Source of the DNA: Sternotherus odoratus
Taxonomy: Eukaryota; Chordata; Testudines; Kinosternidae
Assembly: GCA_032164245.1 (NCBI GenBank)
Contig: JAVMKO010000001.1
Location: 288,307,041 to 288,371,040, forward strand
Reading direction: 5' to 3'
Length of the DNA stretch: 64,000 nt
Within the stretch, counting starts at the first letter, position 1. The number at the start of each line of letters is the position of its first letter. The translations under genes were made by a program, and so were the position numbers. This document shows, piece after piece, positions 11,111 through 23,783 of the stretch. Below the pieces are notes generated by a model. That model had not been told where the DNA came from. It saw only the letters and a list, made by a program, of their open reading frames with translations, and did no database searches.

Positions 11111-11939
11111 AATGCCGAGTACAGATAGCCTGGGGAAAAGAGAATTAAGGGAGGCTGTGTAAACTTGGCAAGTGCTTGAGAAGTGATGCTAGAAGGGGGC
11201 TAAGAGTGGTGAAGGGTGGAACAGGGTCTGAAGCTAACGATGGAAAAGTTCAAATCAGACATTTAGAATGTGTCTTATGAGAAAGGGGAATGAGACGATG
11301 GAATAAGTGCCCTACATGTGTTCAGAAACAGGTTACTTTACAGTGCTCCGGGGTTAAGATATGGAAAAGCTATCTTCGTTCCAGGGGATGGGACTTTGGA
11401 TTGACCGACTGGTCTTTTCCAGCATTTCTCATCCATAATTCTCAGATAAGCACCCTGGTATCATCCCTTCATTTAAACAATTTGGCACTGATACGACAAG
11501 CAATATATAGTGTTTCTAAGCAATGATGCAGAATGACTAGGAAATCTTTTTCTTTCAGCAATTCATTGAAAATCCTGTACTACCTTCAAAGAATGAATAG
11601 TGATTCCTAAACAAAATTGTAAGGCCTAGTTCTCTGCTGAGGTTCACTGCTACTGACTTCAGTGGAGTAGTGCCAAGTTTCATTGCCCCACTGGTTGGCC
11701 AAATCAAGTATAATTAACTTTTAATCCACTAAATAAATGTCTCCCAACATCCTCATTCACCTAGGCCCTGAGCTGGTGCTCTTTCACTGCAGTGGGAATT
11801 AGCACAAGCCCTTAGACATCATCATTTATAAAGAGGCATATGTCGAGCAATGCTAAAAAACATTTGTTGCCTCAGCAAGGTATTTTATTATCCTCTGGTA
11901 ACCTTTCATTTGTAATTTCCTTGCTCTTCTCCTTCCTAG

Positions 11940-12094
11940 GCATCACTGTGGACAAGTTTGGGTTGATTTACTTTGTAGACGGCACCATGATCAGACGTAT
12001 TGACCAGAATGGGATTATCTCAACCATGCTGGGCTCCAATGACTTGACATCTGCTAGACCTCTCAGCTGTGACTCTGCCATGGACATTTCTCAG
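11940..12094 (+). CDS. TENM4: TENM4 coding exon 2 of window: NHL propeller
   Basis: A strong polypyrimidine tract (cttgctcttctccttcctag) leads into the acceptor. The exon finishes the split glycine and then encodes residues 79-129, with the NHL blade [19 protein letters not shown] followed by the conserved [14 protein letters not shown] segment, ending on a full CAG codon (phase 0). The donor is CAG|gtacca, the weakest of the set because it lacks the usual A at +4 and G at +5. The 155-bp exon fits between its neighbours in frame and agrees with remembered teneurin-4. Confidence 0.95.
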
Positions 12095-13728
12095 GTACCA
12101 AGGCTTGTATCAAATCAAAAGACTAGGCCAGTGTTACTCTAGGATGTTTAAGCCTTGCTCTCCTATAACGACTAGCTGTGGGCTTGCTTTCTTGTCACTC
12201 GATAATTTGGCACTGCACAGTTTAAGCGCTGAATCAAATTAACATCTGGGAAATAGTGATTGAAGGCTGTGGAGCCAATATTAGCATCAGCTGGAAAATA
12301 AATGTCTTGAATTGTGTCAAATTGCAAATTGGTTGCAGCTACCGTCATCCTGGGCTTTTAAGTCCTGCTGGTTAAAGGCAAAAAAAACCCAAAGTTCCGT
12401 GTTTGATTATTTCCTTATTTGTGGCTGGGACAGTAAGCAAACCTGTTACTGGCCAGGACTCAATTTTCCGGGGTGCTGCCCATCCCATCAAATAGTGCCA
12501 GTTTGGAGGTACAGTCATTTAAAACCTTTTTTGCTATTTATTATTGGCTGGCCAGAGGAATGTCACCCCATTCTGCAAAAATACAAATCCTAGCTGGTGG
12601 GCTAATTACTGTTATTCAGCCACAATGGATATCAATGGGGTTTCCCTTTTGTAACTACCTACATAATTTCCATGCTCCCATATGAATCTATTCATGTTTC
12701 CCCCCCAATTTGAAAAGATTACTCTCGTTTCTTTGTAGCAGGTTCCCACTGTCCACAATTCATGAAAAGGCTAAAATTACAAGTTTAAAAGCTCTCATGC
12801 CTCATATAGAGGTAAATTTTGATGGTTAAAGGCCATCTTGCAGCATAATGGCCCCCATCTCACAAGCATAGTCCTTTCTTTAACAGGATCCTCGTGCCAA
12901 CCAGAGGAAGTTTATTGTGGACCAGGCTTTTTAAAAATATATTTCCAGCTCACTTATAGCTTTTATATAATAATGTCCTCCAAGATGGGTTCAAAGTGTG
13001 CCATCTGCACCCCTTGTCTCCCCATTCGTTAAAGTGAAGGGAGCTGTTCTCAGATAGCTCTGAGACAGACAGACACAACAGGCGCGTGTTAAAAAAACTC
13101 AGCGTGGGGAACTAGCTTTTCATCATTGATAGTGACTGGAAAAGTCTCAACAGTCAGGCCCCTGAGGCACCGCAAGAGCAGAGGGCATGAAATATTTAGC
13201 TGCCAACATTGACAAGAAATGGGTTTTAAGGAACTGAAAATTCCCTTGTCAGTTCAGAGTAAACTCTGCTCTTGATGCTACCTCAAGGCTGCAGAGGAGC
13301 AATGCTGTAAAGACTATGGGAATGTATGGAGACATGCATTATTGAAGGGAAAACCACAGGCTATAATGCTGTACCACAGGAAGGGTTAAAGAAGGCCAGA
13401 GCCAAGAAAAAAGGGGGATTTTTGAGAATGCAGCAGGCAGAGACCAGACAGCGCTCATACCTCACAAGCTGAGGTGTTAGAAGTCACAAGACTAACCTTT
13501 GTTGTAACTGGGACCCGTTAATAAATAAGTGTAGGAAGAGTTTGAACACGACTGAAGGATCAAAACCAAACCATACATGCGATGCTCTCTAACAGTAACA
13601 CTTGGCTTGAGAGGATCTCTCGTGGTGTCTGTGGATCTTACAGGAGCTCCTCTAACTCTGCTTGGTCTCATACAAAGGCAGCAACGAGAGTGAGTTCTCA
13701 GGGCCTCAGGCTACTGGGGACCCCTTCA

Positions 13729-13851
13729 TAGGCTGACCAGATAGCAAGTGTCAAAAATCGGGACAGGAAGTAGGGGTAATAGGTGCCTATGTGAGAAAAA
13801 GACCCAAACATCAGGACTGTCCCTATAAAATCGGGACATCTGGTCACCCTA
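13729..13851. mobile_element. Short hAT MITE, TAGGGTGACCA family, copy 1
   Basis: The ends are TAGGCTGACCAGAT and ATCTGGTCACCCTA, with inner aaatcgggacagg / ctataaaatcgggac arms. Flanks CCCCTTCA (13721-13728) and CCCCTTCT (13852-13859) match at 7 of 8 positions, an 8-bp target duplication with one change. Confidence 0.85.
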
Positions 13852-14639
13852 CCCCTTCTCATCCTTCCAAAGAGCTAGAGAAGAGGGGGCGAGGAGAAAC
13901 AGCAGCCAGGGATAAGGTGGCAGACAGATGAGATGTATTAGAGAGGCAGAGTGGCACCCTAACATTTCACTGCAATGTCTGTGCCGTGATATGTCTCATT
14001 GTCAAGTCACAACAGTGCAACATTACCCCAGTGAATGGGATACGTCGGGGGAAGGAAGCGGCATAACAGGAGCTGGGGGGGGATGAGCCGCTCAGCTCTG
14101 CAAATTCTAAATTGGCATACAGTCCCTTAGAGACTACAATCAGCTGTCATATGTTGTAGCAAGCTAGCGGGTTACTCAAACTTACACCAGGGCCAGGGCC
14201 GGTGCTGCTGCAGCTTGGGGAATCAGGGAACTAGACCCTAGAAACTTTCACTATGACAAGAACTATACTCATGAGAGATCTTATGCGAATGTTTGGCCAA
14301 AATGCTGCTTAAAAGCCTGGCCTGGAGAGATGACCTGGGGTGACCAAGAACGTCCTCCAGACTGACCTGCTCTCCATCCCTCCCACTGCAGAATCACATG
14401 CTGCGTGAGACCCTCTTAAAATTCTTTGGCTCCTTTCAGCTCAATGTCGAACCACTTCTTTGTATGTGAAACAAAATAAAATGATCTCAAAGTGTATTTC
14501 TATGGCTCTTATTAACACTGAAATATCTTGGAATGTAATGGGATGCCAAATTATATTGAAATGTTCATGTTAGAGCTACATGTTATCCACGTAGAGGTAA
14601 AATTCTCTTAGGTTTGGCATTATTCTTAGCAAATCATGG

Positions 14640-14925
14640 CTAGAGCAGGAAATTAGGATCCCTGACTCACTGTGGCTTTAACCGCTCTCTGCCTCAGTTT
14701 ACCTAATAGTTTACCATCTACAAAATAGGTTATAAGAATACTTCTCTTTACAGGTTGTCTACAAGCACGTGTGCATTGCACATGGAATTAGCATCTCTTC
14801 TGGAACACTTAGATTGTAATCTCTTTAGAGCAGGGACCATCTTGTGGTTATTTGATTGTACACCACCTCCCACAATGGGACTTGGGGACCTTAATTTGCT
14901 CCCACAATACAAATAAATATTTATT
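14640..14925 (+). repeat. SINE piece with LINE-like tail
   Basis: The pattern 'gatccctgactcactgtggc', 'ctctgcctcagtttacctaa' is followed by the tail 'gattgtaatctctttagagc' and 'cacaatgggacttgggg', ending in acaaataaat. The same tail recurs near 46755-46880. Confidence 0.55.
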
Positions 14926-15101
14926 TACTCCTCTCTCTTATTTCTCTTTTTAACCATTTCACATGCCAAACACACTACGTACCTAGATATTGGATGGATG
15001 GGGGAAAGCTTTTAGAGATGTGATTAATAAAGATGATGTCGGGAAGCAGATAGAAAAAATAGACTTTATTTAACAGTTTCTTTGTATTGTTCCATTGTTA
15101 G

Positions 15102-15979
15102 GTTCGTCTAGAGTGGCCCACAGATCTGGCAGTCAACCCGATGGATAATTCCCTGTATGTCCTCGACAATAACGTTGTGTTGCAGATCTCTGAAAATCAC
15201 CAAGTGCGCATTGTGGCCGGGAGGCCTATGCACTGCCAGGTCCCAGGCATTGATCACTTCCTTCTCAGCAAAGTGGCAATACATGCAACTTTGGAATCTG
15301 CCACAGCTTTGGCCGTCTCCCATAACGGGGTCCTGTATATCGCTGAGACCGACGAGAAGAAGATCAACCGCATCAGGCAGGTCACCACCAATGGGGAAAT
15401 CTCTCTTGTTGCTGGTGCACCAAGCAGCTGTGACTGCAAGAATGATGCCAACTGTGACTGCTTCTCAGGGGATGATGGCTATGCAAAGGATGCCAAGCTA
15501 AATGCCCCTTCCTCCCTAGCAGTGTGCGCAGATGGGGAGTTGTACGTTGCTGACCTTGGAAACATCCGAATCCGCTTTATTCGGAAGAACAAGCCATACC
15601 TCAACACACAGAACTTATATGAGTTGTCCTCTCCTATAGACCAGGAACTCTACTTGTTTGACACCAGCGGTAAACACCTTTATACCCAGAGCCTACCCAC
15701 CGGAGATTACCTTTACAATTTTACCTACACCGGAGATGGAGACATAATCTCGATCACTGATAACAATGGTAACTTAGTCAATGTCCGGAGAGATTCCACT
15801 GGGATGCCACTCTGGCTGGTGGTGCCAGACGGCCAGGTCTACTGGGTGACAATTGGCACCAACAGTGCTCTCAAGAGCGTGACAGCACAAGGGCATGAAG
15901 TGGGTATGATGACGTACCATGGCAACTCTGGTCTTCTTGCCACCAAGACCAATGAAAACGGATGGACAACATTTTATGA
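15102..15979 (+). CDS. TENM4: TENM4 coding exon 3 of window: end of NHL propeller, start of YD shell
   Basis: The acceptor is tccattgttag and the donor gtaagt is close to consensus. The exon is 878 bp and ends in phase 2 inside a glutamate codon. Residues 130-421 begin [13 protein letters not shown]. They carry several NHL strands ([52 protein letters not shown]) and a cysteine-rich insert around [18 protein letters not shown]. From about residue 300 come the first YD-type repeats ([27 protein letters not shown]). The propeller therefore ends, and the bacterial-toxin-like YD shell begins, within this one exon. Confidence 0.97.
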
Positions 15980-16207
15980 GTAAGTGCTGCTAGGATAATA
16001 TGCCATTGGCACCGTTTTGTATTCCATGTAATGTTAATGGAATAAAATTCACTGGATGAAATTCACCCCAGTGTACAATGGCCCAAGTGCAACGCATCAG
16101 GTTCCATGTAAACCCTTAGTATAAGACGGTATATGGTGGTATATACTAGTTAAGTGGTATATGGTGTGGGATGAACTCTCTGCACTGAGTGAATTTTAGC
16201 AATAGAT

Positions 16208-16330
16208 TTAGGCTGAGATTTTCAAAGCTACTTACAGGATGTGGATGCCCAATTTCCCTTAATTTTAGTTGGAATGGGAAAGTTAAGCTGCATATCGGCA
16301 AATCTTACTGAGCTTTGAAAACCTCAGTCT
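16208..16330. repeat. Palindromic repeat with GATTTTCAAAG arms
   Basis: Left arm ggctgagattttcaaagcta and right arm gagctttgaaaacctcag form an inverted repeat of about 120 bp. Related short pieces occur near 36310 and 46435. Confidence 0.5.
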
Positions 16331-17104
16331 GGGGTTTAGAAAAGATCTCTTATCATCGTCATCATCCAACATCACAAGAAGGATTCCTAGTGGGAGCTGG
16401 TGTGTTAATGCATCTGTGACCCCTTTGGTCAGACAGAGTGTTGCACTGGGTCAGCTCAGGCTGGCAGGGGCAGTCAGTCCACCCTTCTTGGCTGAGTGTC
16501 TCTAGAGGAGACAGGGATGATTCGGGGAGGTTGTTTGGTTTAGTTTAGACAGTGTATCTCTAGCTGGTAATGGGAGAAAGGTTGGTGACTTGGCAAAATC
16601 TGTCCCATACTTACCTTACACTTGGGGATTTTTTTCTGCTATGCAGTCTACATTTTCTTCTGTTTACACCTACCCGTAACCCTTTGTGGTCACTCTTGGT
16701 ATTCCATCCCCATGTAAGCAGTGTCCCCATAGAGAAAAAACAGTGTTCCCTCTCATGCTCCTGATTATTATTCCATTTCCCCACATTTTTAAATGGTCAC
16801 GTGGAGGTGCTCAGATACCATAATATTGAGCCTAGTATAAGAACCTGAGTAGAATTGAATGTATATGCAGGATAAGGCTGAAACAGAGATCTGGAAAGAG
16901 AAAGAACCAAGAATAAATGTCGGCCAGATCGGCGCGTGCTTCACTGAAGCTTTAAACTTTGTTGATCATAATTTACTCCAGTTGTATCTCTGTTCTCTCT
17001 AGCTGAGTTAGACCCAACATCATTTTGGCCCTTTTCATATTAACATGCTCCAGACTCAGATTACGGGGGGGGTTGGGTTGTTGTTGTTTTTTGCTTAATA
17101 TTCA

Positions 17105-17300
17105 GTAATAATACCAGCGTCTTAAATAGCACTTTTCATTAGTGGATCTCAAAGGGACGTAAGTATCACTATCTCCCTTTTAAAGATGGGGAAACTAAGA
17201 CACAGAGACTTGCCAAGCTTACCCAGCAGGCCAGCAGTGAGGCCAGGAATAGAACCCAGATCTCCTGCATCCTGAGCTCTAAGCCAGACAGCCTCCTGTT
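17105..17300 (+). repeat. MIR-like / SINE segment
   Basis: It contains 'aaagatggggaaactaagac', 'aatagaacccagatctcctg' and 'tcctgagctctaagccagac', the order seen in CORE-SINE-like repeats. Confidence 0.5.
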
Positions 17301-18338
17301 ATTGCTTGTCCTGGTGTAAAGAGGCTGGTGTAAAGCCTCTGCTAAATCCGCTGATGGGTAATAGGTCAGTTAGGTTCTGCATCCTACATAGCAATATTCC
17401 TCGGTGAATCACACTTCCTGTCTCTCCACCTCTTATACCAGTGTTGCTCTCTGGGGAGCGGGTTAGTGTAACTAGTTCTTCTTTTTCTCGAGGCCTGGAA
17501 GCCCACTCCAGCGTGGTAATGTGCTAAATCGAGGCGCTATTTCCTCTCCCCACAGACACCCGACACGTATGTCTAGTCGGGGTTGGGTGTGCTGGAGAGC
17601 CCATGCTCCAGCCAGAGCTGCGATGTCCATACTGCTATTTTAAGTGTGCTTGCTCCAGTCCCTCTAGCACAAGTCTCTCTCCGGCAGCAATGGAGACAAC
17701 CCCTCAGAGGCCCTGCACTTGATAACAGAGCTAACCAAGGAACATGAAGCAAACTAAACGTTAGGGTCATTAACAATCACATTTATCGCCACTGCCTCTA
17801 TGGTTTTGGTCATAGACAAGAGCAAATTTTAAAGCAAGAAGGGGAAAAAAGGGCAAGCTGCTGTGTGGTTATATTCCTGCCAGTCCTCTGTTATTTCTTG
17901 CTATAGAACTCAATGGGGAGTTTGTGAAACTTATTCGGGGGCAGATACGTCCCTGGTGTAACTCTGGTCATTTCAGTGGAGTCACATGATAGCTTTTAAC
18001 CATCTGTAGCTAAATGGAAATCAGGGTTGGCTAGAGGTTGGCACACAGGAGTGGGAATCTGTGTTCCTTACTCAGCTGCTGATTTGCCAGGCTAAGGTAC
18101 ATCAGAGTCTGTGTACATCACTGTGCTTATATCAGGGCATGTTTCTCTAGTTTAGACAAATCCCATATTCGTTAGTGATTGGAAAGTGCTTTGAGATCCT
18201 CAGATGTAAAACACCCTAGAAGTTGAAAGATTTACCTGCAAGTTCCATAACACTCCAGGGGTCCCAGTGGACATTTTCCTCTTTCTAGGCTTTACCTTTA
18301 CTCCCATCAACAAGTGCTGACACAGGATGACATTAAAT

Positions 18339-18779
18339 CAGGGGTGGGCAAACATTTTGGCCCGAGGGCCGCACTGGGATTCAAAATTGTGCAGAGGCCT
18401 GGGCAGGGAAGGCCCGCCCCCTATCAGACCCTCCACACACACACTTCCGGCCCCCAACTACCCTCCTCAGAACCCAGACCTGTCCAACCCCTGTTTCCTT
18501 GTCCCCTGATCGCCCCCTCCAGAGACCCCCCCACACCCTAATTGCCCCTCCGGACCCTACCCTCTATCTGTTCCCTAACTGCCCCCTCCTGAGACCTCCC
18601 ACACCCACCCTAACCACCACCCCTGGCCCTCACCACCTAAGCATCTCCCCCCCAATGGCTTACCTGCTGAGCCGGGCACGGAGCCCACTGGCCCTGCCCG
18701 CCCGGCCCAAGCTTGTGGTCCAGATAAAAATGGCAGTCAGGCCACATGTGGCCCGCGGGCCATAGTTTGCCCACGTCTG
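18339..18779. mobile_element. Non-autonomous hAT element with perfect TSD
   Basis: The left end CAGGGGTGGGCAAAC and right end GTTTGCCCACGTCTG are inverted repeats with two mismatches. The flanking CATTAAAT is identical at 18331-18338 and 18780-18787. Inner arms carry gcccgagggccgcac / gtggcccgcgggcc. The interior is C-rich and encodes nothing. Confidence 0.92.
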
Positions 18780-19537
18780 CATTAAATAATCACCCTATGA
18801 GAAAAGAGGAGAGATGCAGTACTGAGCAGCAGGTGGCAGCGTACGTACTTGAGTGAAAGTGGAAAGGAACAGTGGGGAAGTGCCAGGGTGAGGATGTTGT
18901 GTACATGGTGCTGCTTCCCTGTCAGAACCTGGGGACAGGGTCACATCTTAGCTTTGACTCATGTGTAAAGATCAGTGGTGAGAGAGGGTATGGCTCCATT
19001 GGACACTTCAGCCACTCACCATGCCTTTGTTTGCAAGTCATTTTCTCTCTGTAGTGTTGCTAATATTGGAGCATATCACGGGTTCTTATGTCACCAAGTG
19101 CCCTAAACATAGCTGAGTTGGTGCGGCTGTAGTGGGTGGAGCAGGAGGCAGGATGTGCGGATCTAGCCCTGGAGGTCAGTCTGGAGCACACCATAGAATC
19201 CAGCTCCCCAAGGCTCCCAGCATATTCCGACGCAGACTGGGGAGGGAGAGGTCTGCTGCAGCACAGAACGACTGGCTGTTCCTCCCCATGCAGCAAGTGG
19301 ATAGGATCTGTGCTGGCTACTGGACTCAGGGACTGCAGAGCTGCTCGGTAACTCTTGTCCGTAAGCTGTTCCTTCCCCCCCAGCCCACACGTGCAGCAAG
19401 CCTGGTGCTGAGTTTAGCATTGGGATGGGACTTAGCAGGAGGCTAGCCTGTTTTTAAACCCTTCTCTTCTTTGAGAGTGAAGCTCACTCCGGGGCAGCAA
19501 AAAGTCCTATGGCCCTCTGAAGTCCACTGTGATTCTG

Positions 19538-19812
19538 AGGCCTGGACTACACTGCCGGGGGGTCGACCTAAGATACGCAATTTCAGCTACGTGAATAGCA
19601 TAGCTGAAGTTGGCTTATGTTAGGGGACTTACCTGGCCGTGCACATGGCGGTGAGTCGACCCCTGCCGCTCCCCCATCAACTCCGCTTCCACCTCTTGTG
19701 GAGCTGGAGTTCCGGAGTCAACGGGGAGCGTGCTCGGGGATTGATTCATCATGTCTACAGTAGATGTGATAAATCAGTCCCCGATAGATTGATCGGCAGG
19801 TAGTGAAGACCT
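19538..19812. mobile_element. Turtle-type MITE (GGCCTGGACTACACT end)
   Basis: The left end aggcctggactacact and interior 'tcgacctaagatacgcaatt', 'gtgataaatcagtccccgat' match a very abundant turtle repeat known from memory. The right end tagtgaagacct is diverged and no TSD was found. Confidence 0.55.
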
Positions 19813-21794
19813 ACTCTGATTGCTCAGCAACTGCATTAAATACTCACCTTCATGCTGAACCTTCATCAGTCATAATTGATGGGAAAGAAAGCAAGTCTGG
19901 GAACTACATCAGGCTAAAAATGTCTCACTGTCCATCTCCTCAAGCCAGAGTGAAGGGATGCTGTGTAGTTTGCTGGGTTTTCTTTAGCTTGACCTGAAAG
20001 AATTGCTACCGGTCTTGGTGTAGCTTATTAATTGTTTTTTTCAGAAACCAGAGCCTTGTTCATTTTTTTTTAAAGTCAGGACTGTAGTAATTGTCTTGAT
20101 TAGCTCATTGTGATGGTATCACTGTATGCTAAATCATTTAATTTCCCCCACAGCCTAAGTCAACCTTTCATGCATTATTTAGCCAATATAAGGCTTTTTA
20201 GTTCAAGTCTTTTGTCTCCTCAATTAATTCTCAAGGTCACTTCCTCAGAGGCAAACATAGGTGTTTACACATCACTGCAATTCATGCTTAGGATCAAATT
20301 GCCCAGAAACCCCAAATCCCTTTGTGCTGCTCACCTACCAGAGGTGACTCACAGACAGGGGAAAAGTTTTCTTGAACCAGCTCTTCAGGTTGAAGTTCAT
20401 GGAACTATGCCCCTTTACATCACAGAGTTTTTGGCCTTTACGTTGTATGGGGATGATGTCTCATAAAGGACTAAAAGTTGCCAAGCCTCACAAGTGTTCT
20501 TAAGAGCAGCATTTTGGATGAAATGCACAAGGCCATGTGCTAAGCCTCTGCCCAGGAATGAATTTCACCTTCTGTGAATTAGCAAAGGCCACAACCCAAT
20601 AATAACAATAGTAACTTTGTAGTTGTGGGTAGGTTTTTTTCATTCACAGGGGCAGTGTTAAGGTTGTTTGCATGCTGGAAAGTGGAAACGCTTCGATATA
20701 TTAATGTGAGTGAGTTTGGAGCCTAGGTTGGAGTTATAATTGCTTTCTGATAACCTTCACTTGTGATTTCCTTATTTGTTAAATGTTTGTTATTGTGATG
20801 TGTATAATTGTGTGTCTAGGTTTGAATTGCATGTAGCACCATTAGTGATAAACTAACTATGCTGTTTTGTGTAGGATAACAACAATATATATTTCCCTAA
20901 AACCTTTCATTATGGTCACTGTGGAAATTCAAACAATGGTATTCTGCTCCACCTTTTACCACTATTCCTGGATAGTCTGATGTCCCTTTTGCAGTATTCA
21001 GCTGTGAAATAGTTAAGAACATTTAAGTTTAAATTAACATTATTAAGCTTCAGAGTTAAAGTCTCTTAGTGGTATATAGGGAAGGTCACACTTCTCAAAA
21101 TAGTGCGGTGGTTTGGGTTTGTCTCAGTCAGACATTGCTGGTGCAGGTCACGTGGAGAACACTAGCTAAACATTAGAGACCTTTTTCAAATTCTGAAATT
21201 TGGGGCCCTTCTCTGAGTACTGGCTCAGTCTAACCCTTGCCTTTGATCTCCAGGTGCTCTACAAACATCACCAACTTACTGTGTCTTTTTATATCTATAT
21301 GAATTCCAAGCATATTTTTTTCTGTGTGTACAGTTGGAGAAGATGAATGGTTTCACCAGCCACTGACATGCAGCCGTCTCTTAAGTGGAAATCTACATCT
21401 GTTTAACACAGAACTATAAGCATTGGGCAAGAGGCAATATGCCCGCCCATATCACTGAGTATTACAGGGATTCTGGAGAGCCCTAAATTAGAGCTGTCCC
21501 ATCTAGGGGCTATTGCTGCAGCTTCTGCAGCAACCTAGAATATGGAGGATTCAAGCCACCATTGTCCTTTCTCCCCCTGCAATGTCCCTTCTGTGCTCTG
21601 CCCCGTGGCAGTCATTTCTACATTAATTATGGTATAGTTAATTAGACTCTCACCCTTGTTCCTTTAAAGAAGTTATAGTAAAATGCTGGTAATTGTAGAG
21701 ATAAACAACTCTTCTCCTGTGCACCAGAATAAGTTCTGTGGATATGTTCTGTGCCACAGGGATGTCAGTTCTGGGTACCTGGTACTAAAATATA

Positions 21795-22700
21795 CATTCC
21801 TGGGGAATTCTGCACCACTGTGCACGTTCAGAATTCATGCCTCCCCCCCCCCCCCCGATTTCTTTGCTTTCCTGCAAAAAATGACTTTTTGATGGGGAAG
21901 CAAAGTCACACGCCTCTGCCCAACAGTGTGAGTATGTCATTTCAGGTGCCCAGAGCAGTCAGCGGAAAGGTAAATCACTGCAGGAGGGCAAGGCTGGACG
22001 TGCCCTGGCCAGCGACTCCTACCCTGCACTGGCTCAGCTGCTAGTCCCGGCTCCGCTGGGGGGGTGGGGAGGACAGGATTTCCTTTTCACCTTCAAGGAG
22101 CAGCTGAGGCCAGGACTGGGTCATACCTACCCCTTACAAACTTACCCCGGCTTCAGGAAGCTCCACACTCCCCCATGCCCGCTTCCTGCCCACATCGCTC
22201 CTCAACTGTTGGGGGGTGGGATCACTGTATGGGGAATTGTTCCCCCATCCACCCAACCCCTGTGCATCTCGATCCCGCCCCCGCCAAATCCCATTTCCCC
22301 ACCCCCAGAATCCCCACACCTGAACCCCCACTATGCCAGGCCTCACCCCCTGCCTCCAGACACACACATGCCCATCAAGCCCTACCCCTCTGCATCTGGA
22401 CCCTCACCCCACTGAGCCCCACTGCTCGAGCACCCAAACCCCTCTACCCCCTGCTGAGCCCCATTCTTCCACATCCAGATCCCCTTCCTCCCACTGAGCC
22501 CTAACCACCTTCATCTGGTCCCCCTTGCAGAGTCTCATTGCCTCTTTTCTGTTGGCCATTTGGGGAATTGGCATGTAATAATGCTAGGGTGGGATATATT
22601 GATTTTGTGTTCAGGCTGTTTTTAAGGTGCGGGTTAGCTTTCATATATGTAAAATATATGGGTAGTTCAATCGGGTTTTTATATATTTTAACCCGTGTTA
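21795..22700. repeat. Unclassified interspersed repeat with C-rich core
   Basis: It starts near cctggggaattctgcaccac, contains a C-tract (21841-21856) and a C-rich, loosely repetitive centre (22090-22510). The right part 'ttggggaattggcatgtaat' has a familiar repeat feel. The class and ends could not be fixed. Confidence 0.35.
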
Positions 22701-23659
22701 AATATTGTTTGAAAAGTTGTGAAGAGGCTAGACTTTATGGAGTGTATAAACACACACAAAATATAGTTTGTGAGGTGCATTCAGAGTCTTTGGCACTAAA
22801 TCTAACACCAGTGTGGTATATTTTTGACTGCTAATTGCAAAAGGCTGACGACATGTGAAAAAACTAAGATGAGGAAGCCTCGCGAATCCTGGAACAAGTT
22901 GACTTTCTGAATAGAGAGTACTTGTGACCCTGCATTGATTCCCAGGGGTCATGCTTCTCTACCCCAGTAATGTGATAAATGAATGCTCTGAATGTTTACA
23001 AGCTAACAATTAGGCCTCGTAAGTACCAAATACCATTTTAATTCTGTGCATTGAACCTTAGCTAAATAAATTTCCAATTGGGGATGGATGGCAACAGCTT
23101 CCTTTGCTGGCCTAATAATTGTCACTGTAATTATGGAAGCTGAGTCTTTGCAGTTAGTTTGAATAGGAGGCAGCAGCTGCATTATCAGGTGATGAATTCA
23201 TTGCTCTGAGTGCTGCTGTGCTCATTCCCCTGTTTCAGAATTTCCTTAATTCAGGTGCTTTTGTAGCATTTGGAGAACACAAAACTCTTAGGTTGTGATG
23301 AAAACTGGGCCACCTCTAAATCCTTAGATTGTGGGAACAGGTCTATGCAGCTTAACTTTGAAATGAATTGACTAGAGGAGATTTATCTTGCTACAAATAC
23401 CAGGACACACCTGCAGCTACATGAAAGCCAGTCACCTGGCCTTCCTCTCAGAGCTGGGAATCTGTCATATAAATGACTTTGTGGAGGCGGAGGTGAAAAG
23501 AGATGGAACATCCATGTCATTCACTTTGACTTGTTAAAACTTATTATCTGTTCAGAAACACGGAGGCCTTAAAGTCAGAGGGACCCATGGGGTTGGCGGT
23601 GTATAATAAATGGCATCCTGTATGTACCGTACACTCTAATCCAAGACAAACGGGCAAAG

Positions 23660-23783
23660 TAGGGTGACCAAATGTCCCGATTTTATAGGGACAGTCCCGA
23701 TTTTTGTGTCTTTTTCTTATAGGGGCTCCTATTACCCCCCACGTCCTGTCCTGATTTTTCACATTTGCTGTCTGGTCACCCTA
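23660..23783. mobile_element. Short hAT MITE, TAGGGTGACCA family, copy 2
   Basis: Ends TAGGGTGACCAAATG and GTCTGGTCACCCTA are near-perfect inverted repeats, with arms tcccgattttataggg and gtcctgatttttcac inside. The 8-bp flank GGGCAAAG is identical at 23652-23659 and 23784-23791. Confidence 0.93.

Larger units (their letters stand above)
2271..11939 (+). other. TENM4: Intron 1 of window (9.7 kb)
   Basis: Contents are a diverged MITE at 2788-3056, a SINE-like segment near 4290-4545, an L2-like LINE (about 7450-10640) interrupted by a hAT element, and a SINE piece at 10930-11110. A 30-bp tandem duplication lies at about 6371-6428 (ccttactcaggtaacatcac repeated). Stretches 5350-6300 and 3300-3550 look unique, and some TAATTA-type homeodomain core sites occur near 5760 and 6250. 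No gene was seen. Confidence 0.7.
12095..15101 (+). other. TENM4: Intron 2 of window (3.0 kb)
   Basis: It contains a short hAT MITE at 13729-13851 and SINE-derived sequence at about 14640-14925. The rest (12095-13700) appears unique and non-coding. Confidence 0.7.

Noticed and set aside
22064..22504. 146-residue Pro-rich open frame
   Set aside because: It arises from a C-rich repetitive stretch; no domain, and both strands are open.
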